A DNA stretch of 5,234 bases, taken from the NCBI GenBank assembly GCA_027310325.1, contig DAIDBB010000110.1, positions 1-5,234 on the forward strand, in the 5' to 3' direction. The notes beneath the pieces are model-generated. The model saw only the letters and a list, made by a program, of their open reading frames with translations, had not been told where the DNA came from and ran no database searches. Of the stretch, positions 4,865 through 5,234 are shown piece after piece. This DNA is from a bacterium. Its GTDB lineage: Bacteria > Desulfobacterota > GWC2-55-46. Every line of letters begins with the position of its first letter. Position 1 is the first letter of the stretch. A program made the position numbers and the translations under genes.

Positions 4865-5234
4865 CTGAAACGGGTTGTTACGGCTGTTTTACTGATTCCG
4901 ATAGTTCTTTTTTTAATTTTATATGTCTCAACCCTCTGGCTTTTCGTGGCCATATCCGCGCTTACCCTGGCTGCCCTTTTGGAGTACGCCAACCTTACTA
5001 TTATTCATGTTCAGAAAAGGAACAAGTTTTCGGATCTTCTCGGTATCGTCTCGGGGGTATCGTTGCCCGCTCTATGCTATTTTTTCGGACGGGATGCCCT
5101 GTTGCCTGGGGTACTTGCTGGGCTCTTTATCTTTTTTTTCGCAGGGACGCTTCGTAAGGATTTCAGGGACGCGGTCATGGATACGGCCATTAAGACACTC
5201 GGGATCGCATATATAGCCATACCTCTTTCTTATG
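4865..5234 (+). CDS. cdsA: Phosphatidate cytidylyltransferase (CDP-diglyceride synthase), 3' truncated by the window
   Basis: CdsA is an integral membrane enzyme that makes CDP-diacylglycerol from phosphatidate and CTP, the branch point of phospholipid synthesis. The visible 123 codons, read from a CTG at 4865, begin (M)KRVVTAVLLIPIVLFLILY and continue with a second hydrophobic stretch (about 24-38) ending in LLEYANL. The start '.KR..TA..LIP.V' and the Glu-Tyr after the second helix are typical of CdsA N-termini. Further hydrophobic segments lie at about 58-74 and 79-93, and GIAYIAIPLSY at 113-123 matches the family's conserved segment before the next helix. The C-terminal CDP-alcohol-type signature lies beyond the window. 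The frame is uninterrupted. The start is unusual: no ATG, GTG or TTG is available upstream of the conserved N-terminus, while CTG has well-placed Shine-Dalgarno bases. Immediate linkage to uppS is the standard bacterial arrangement. Confidence 0.88.
   Translation, partial: MKRVVTAVLLIPIVLFLILYVSTLWLFVAISALTLAALLEYANLTIIHVQKRNKFSDLLGIVSGVSLPALCYFFGRDALLPGVLAGLFIFFFAGTLRKDFRDAVMDTAIKTLGIAYIAIPLSY

Noticed and set aside
4923..5216. A 97-codon + strand frame starting at an ATG at 4923
   Set aside because: It is out of frame with the clear CdsA reading from 4865, its product (MSQPSGFSWPYPR...) has no recognisable features, and it is open only as a shadow of the membrane-protein gene.
1..5234. Search for mobile elements, CRISPR arrays, tRNA genes, phage or defence genes
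   Set aside because: No repeats, transposase-like frames, tRNA-like cloverleaves or accessory genes were seen; the gene order is conserved core genome, so I do not claim a new system here.

Overview
This window is an ordinary but cleanly readable bacterial housekeeping locus. It carries the conserved cluster rpsB-tsf-pyrH-frr-uppS-cdsA, all on the + strand. Upstream lie the last 21 codons of a probable formylglycine-generating-enzyme (SUMF1/FGE-sulfatase) domain protein and a small gene for a putative lipoprotein that I do not recognise. The protein sequences, a lipoprotein-type signal peptide and the frequent use of AGG and ATA codons fit a Gram-negative bacterium of the Desulfobacterota ('Deltaproteobacteria') or a nearby phylum. 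That placement is an impression from the protein sequences, not a phylogenetic result.

Layout: 1-66 FGE-domain C-terminus; 105-749 putative lipoprotein, followed by a strong intrinsic terminator (753-797); 798-939 promoter region and a structured leader; 940-1725 rpsB; 1774-2421 tsf, followed by a hairpin terminator (2427-2457); 2458-2504 candidate promoter; 2505-3221 pyrH; 3309-3866 frr; 3867-4053 a 187-base gap with two hairpins (the second a terminator), a candidate promoter and a near-perfect palindrome at the predicted transcription start; 4054-4827 uppS; 4865 to the window end, the 5' part of cdsA, which appears to begin with a rare CTG start codon. No stretch longer than 300 bases lacks a gene.

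Functionally, rpsB (ribosomal protein S2), tsf (EF-Ts) and frr (ribosome recycling factor) serve translation. pyrH (UMP kinase) supplies UDP and hence UTP/CTP. uppS makes the undecaprenyl diphosphate carrier for cell-wall synthesis, and cdsA uses CTP to make CDP-diacylglycerol for phospholipids. The sequence suggests at least three transcription units inside the cluster (rpsB-tsf, pyrH-frr, uppS-cdsA...), each preceded by an intrinsic terminator with a candidate promoter directly behind it.

I found no mobile element, CRISPR array, tRNA, rRNA or new multi-gene system. The observations most worth checking are the CTG start of cdsA, the palindrome at the uppS promoter, the structured rpsB leader and the repeated terminator-promoter junctions.
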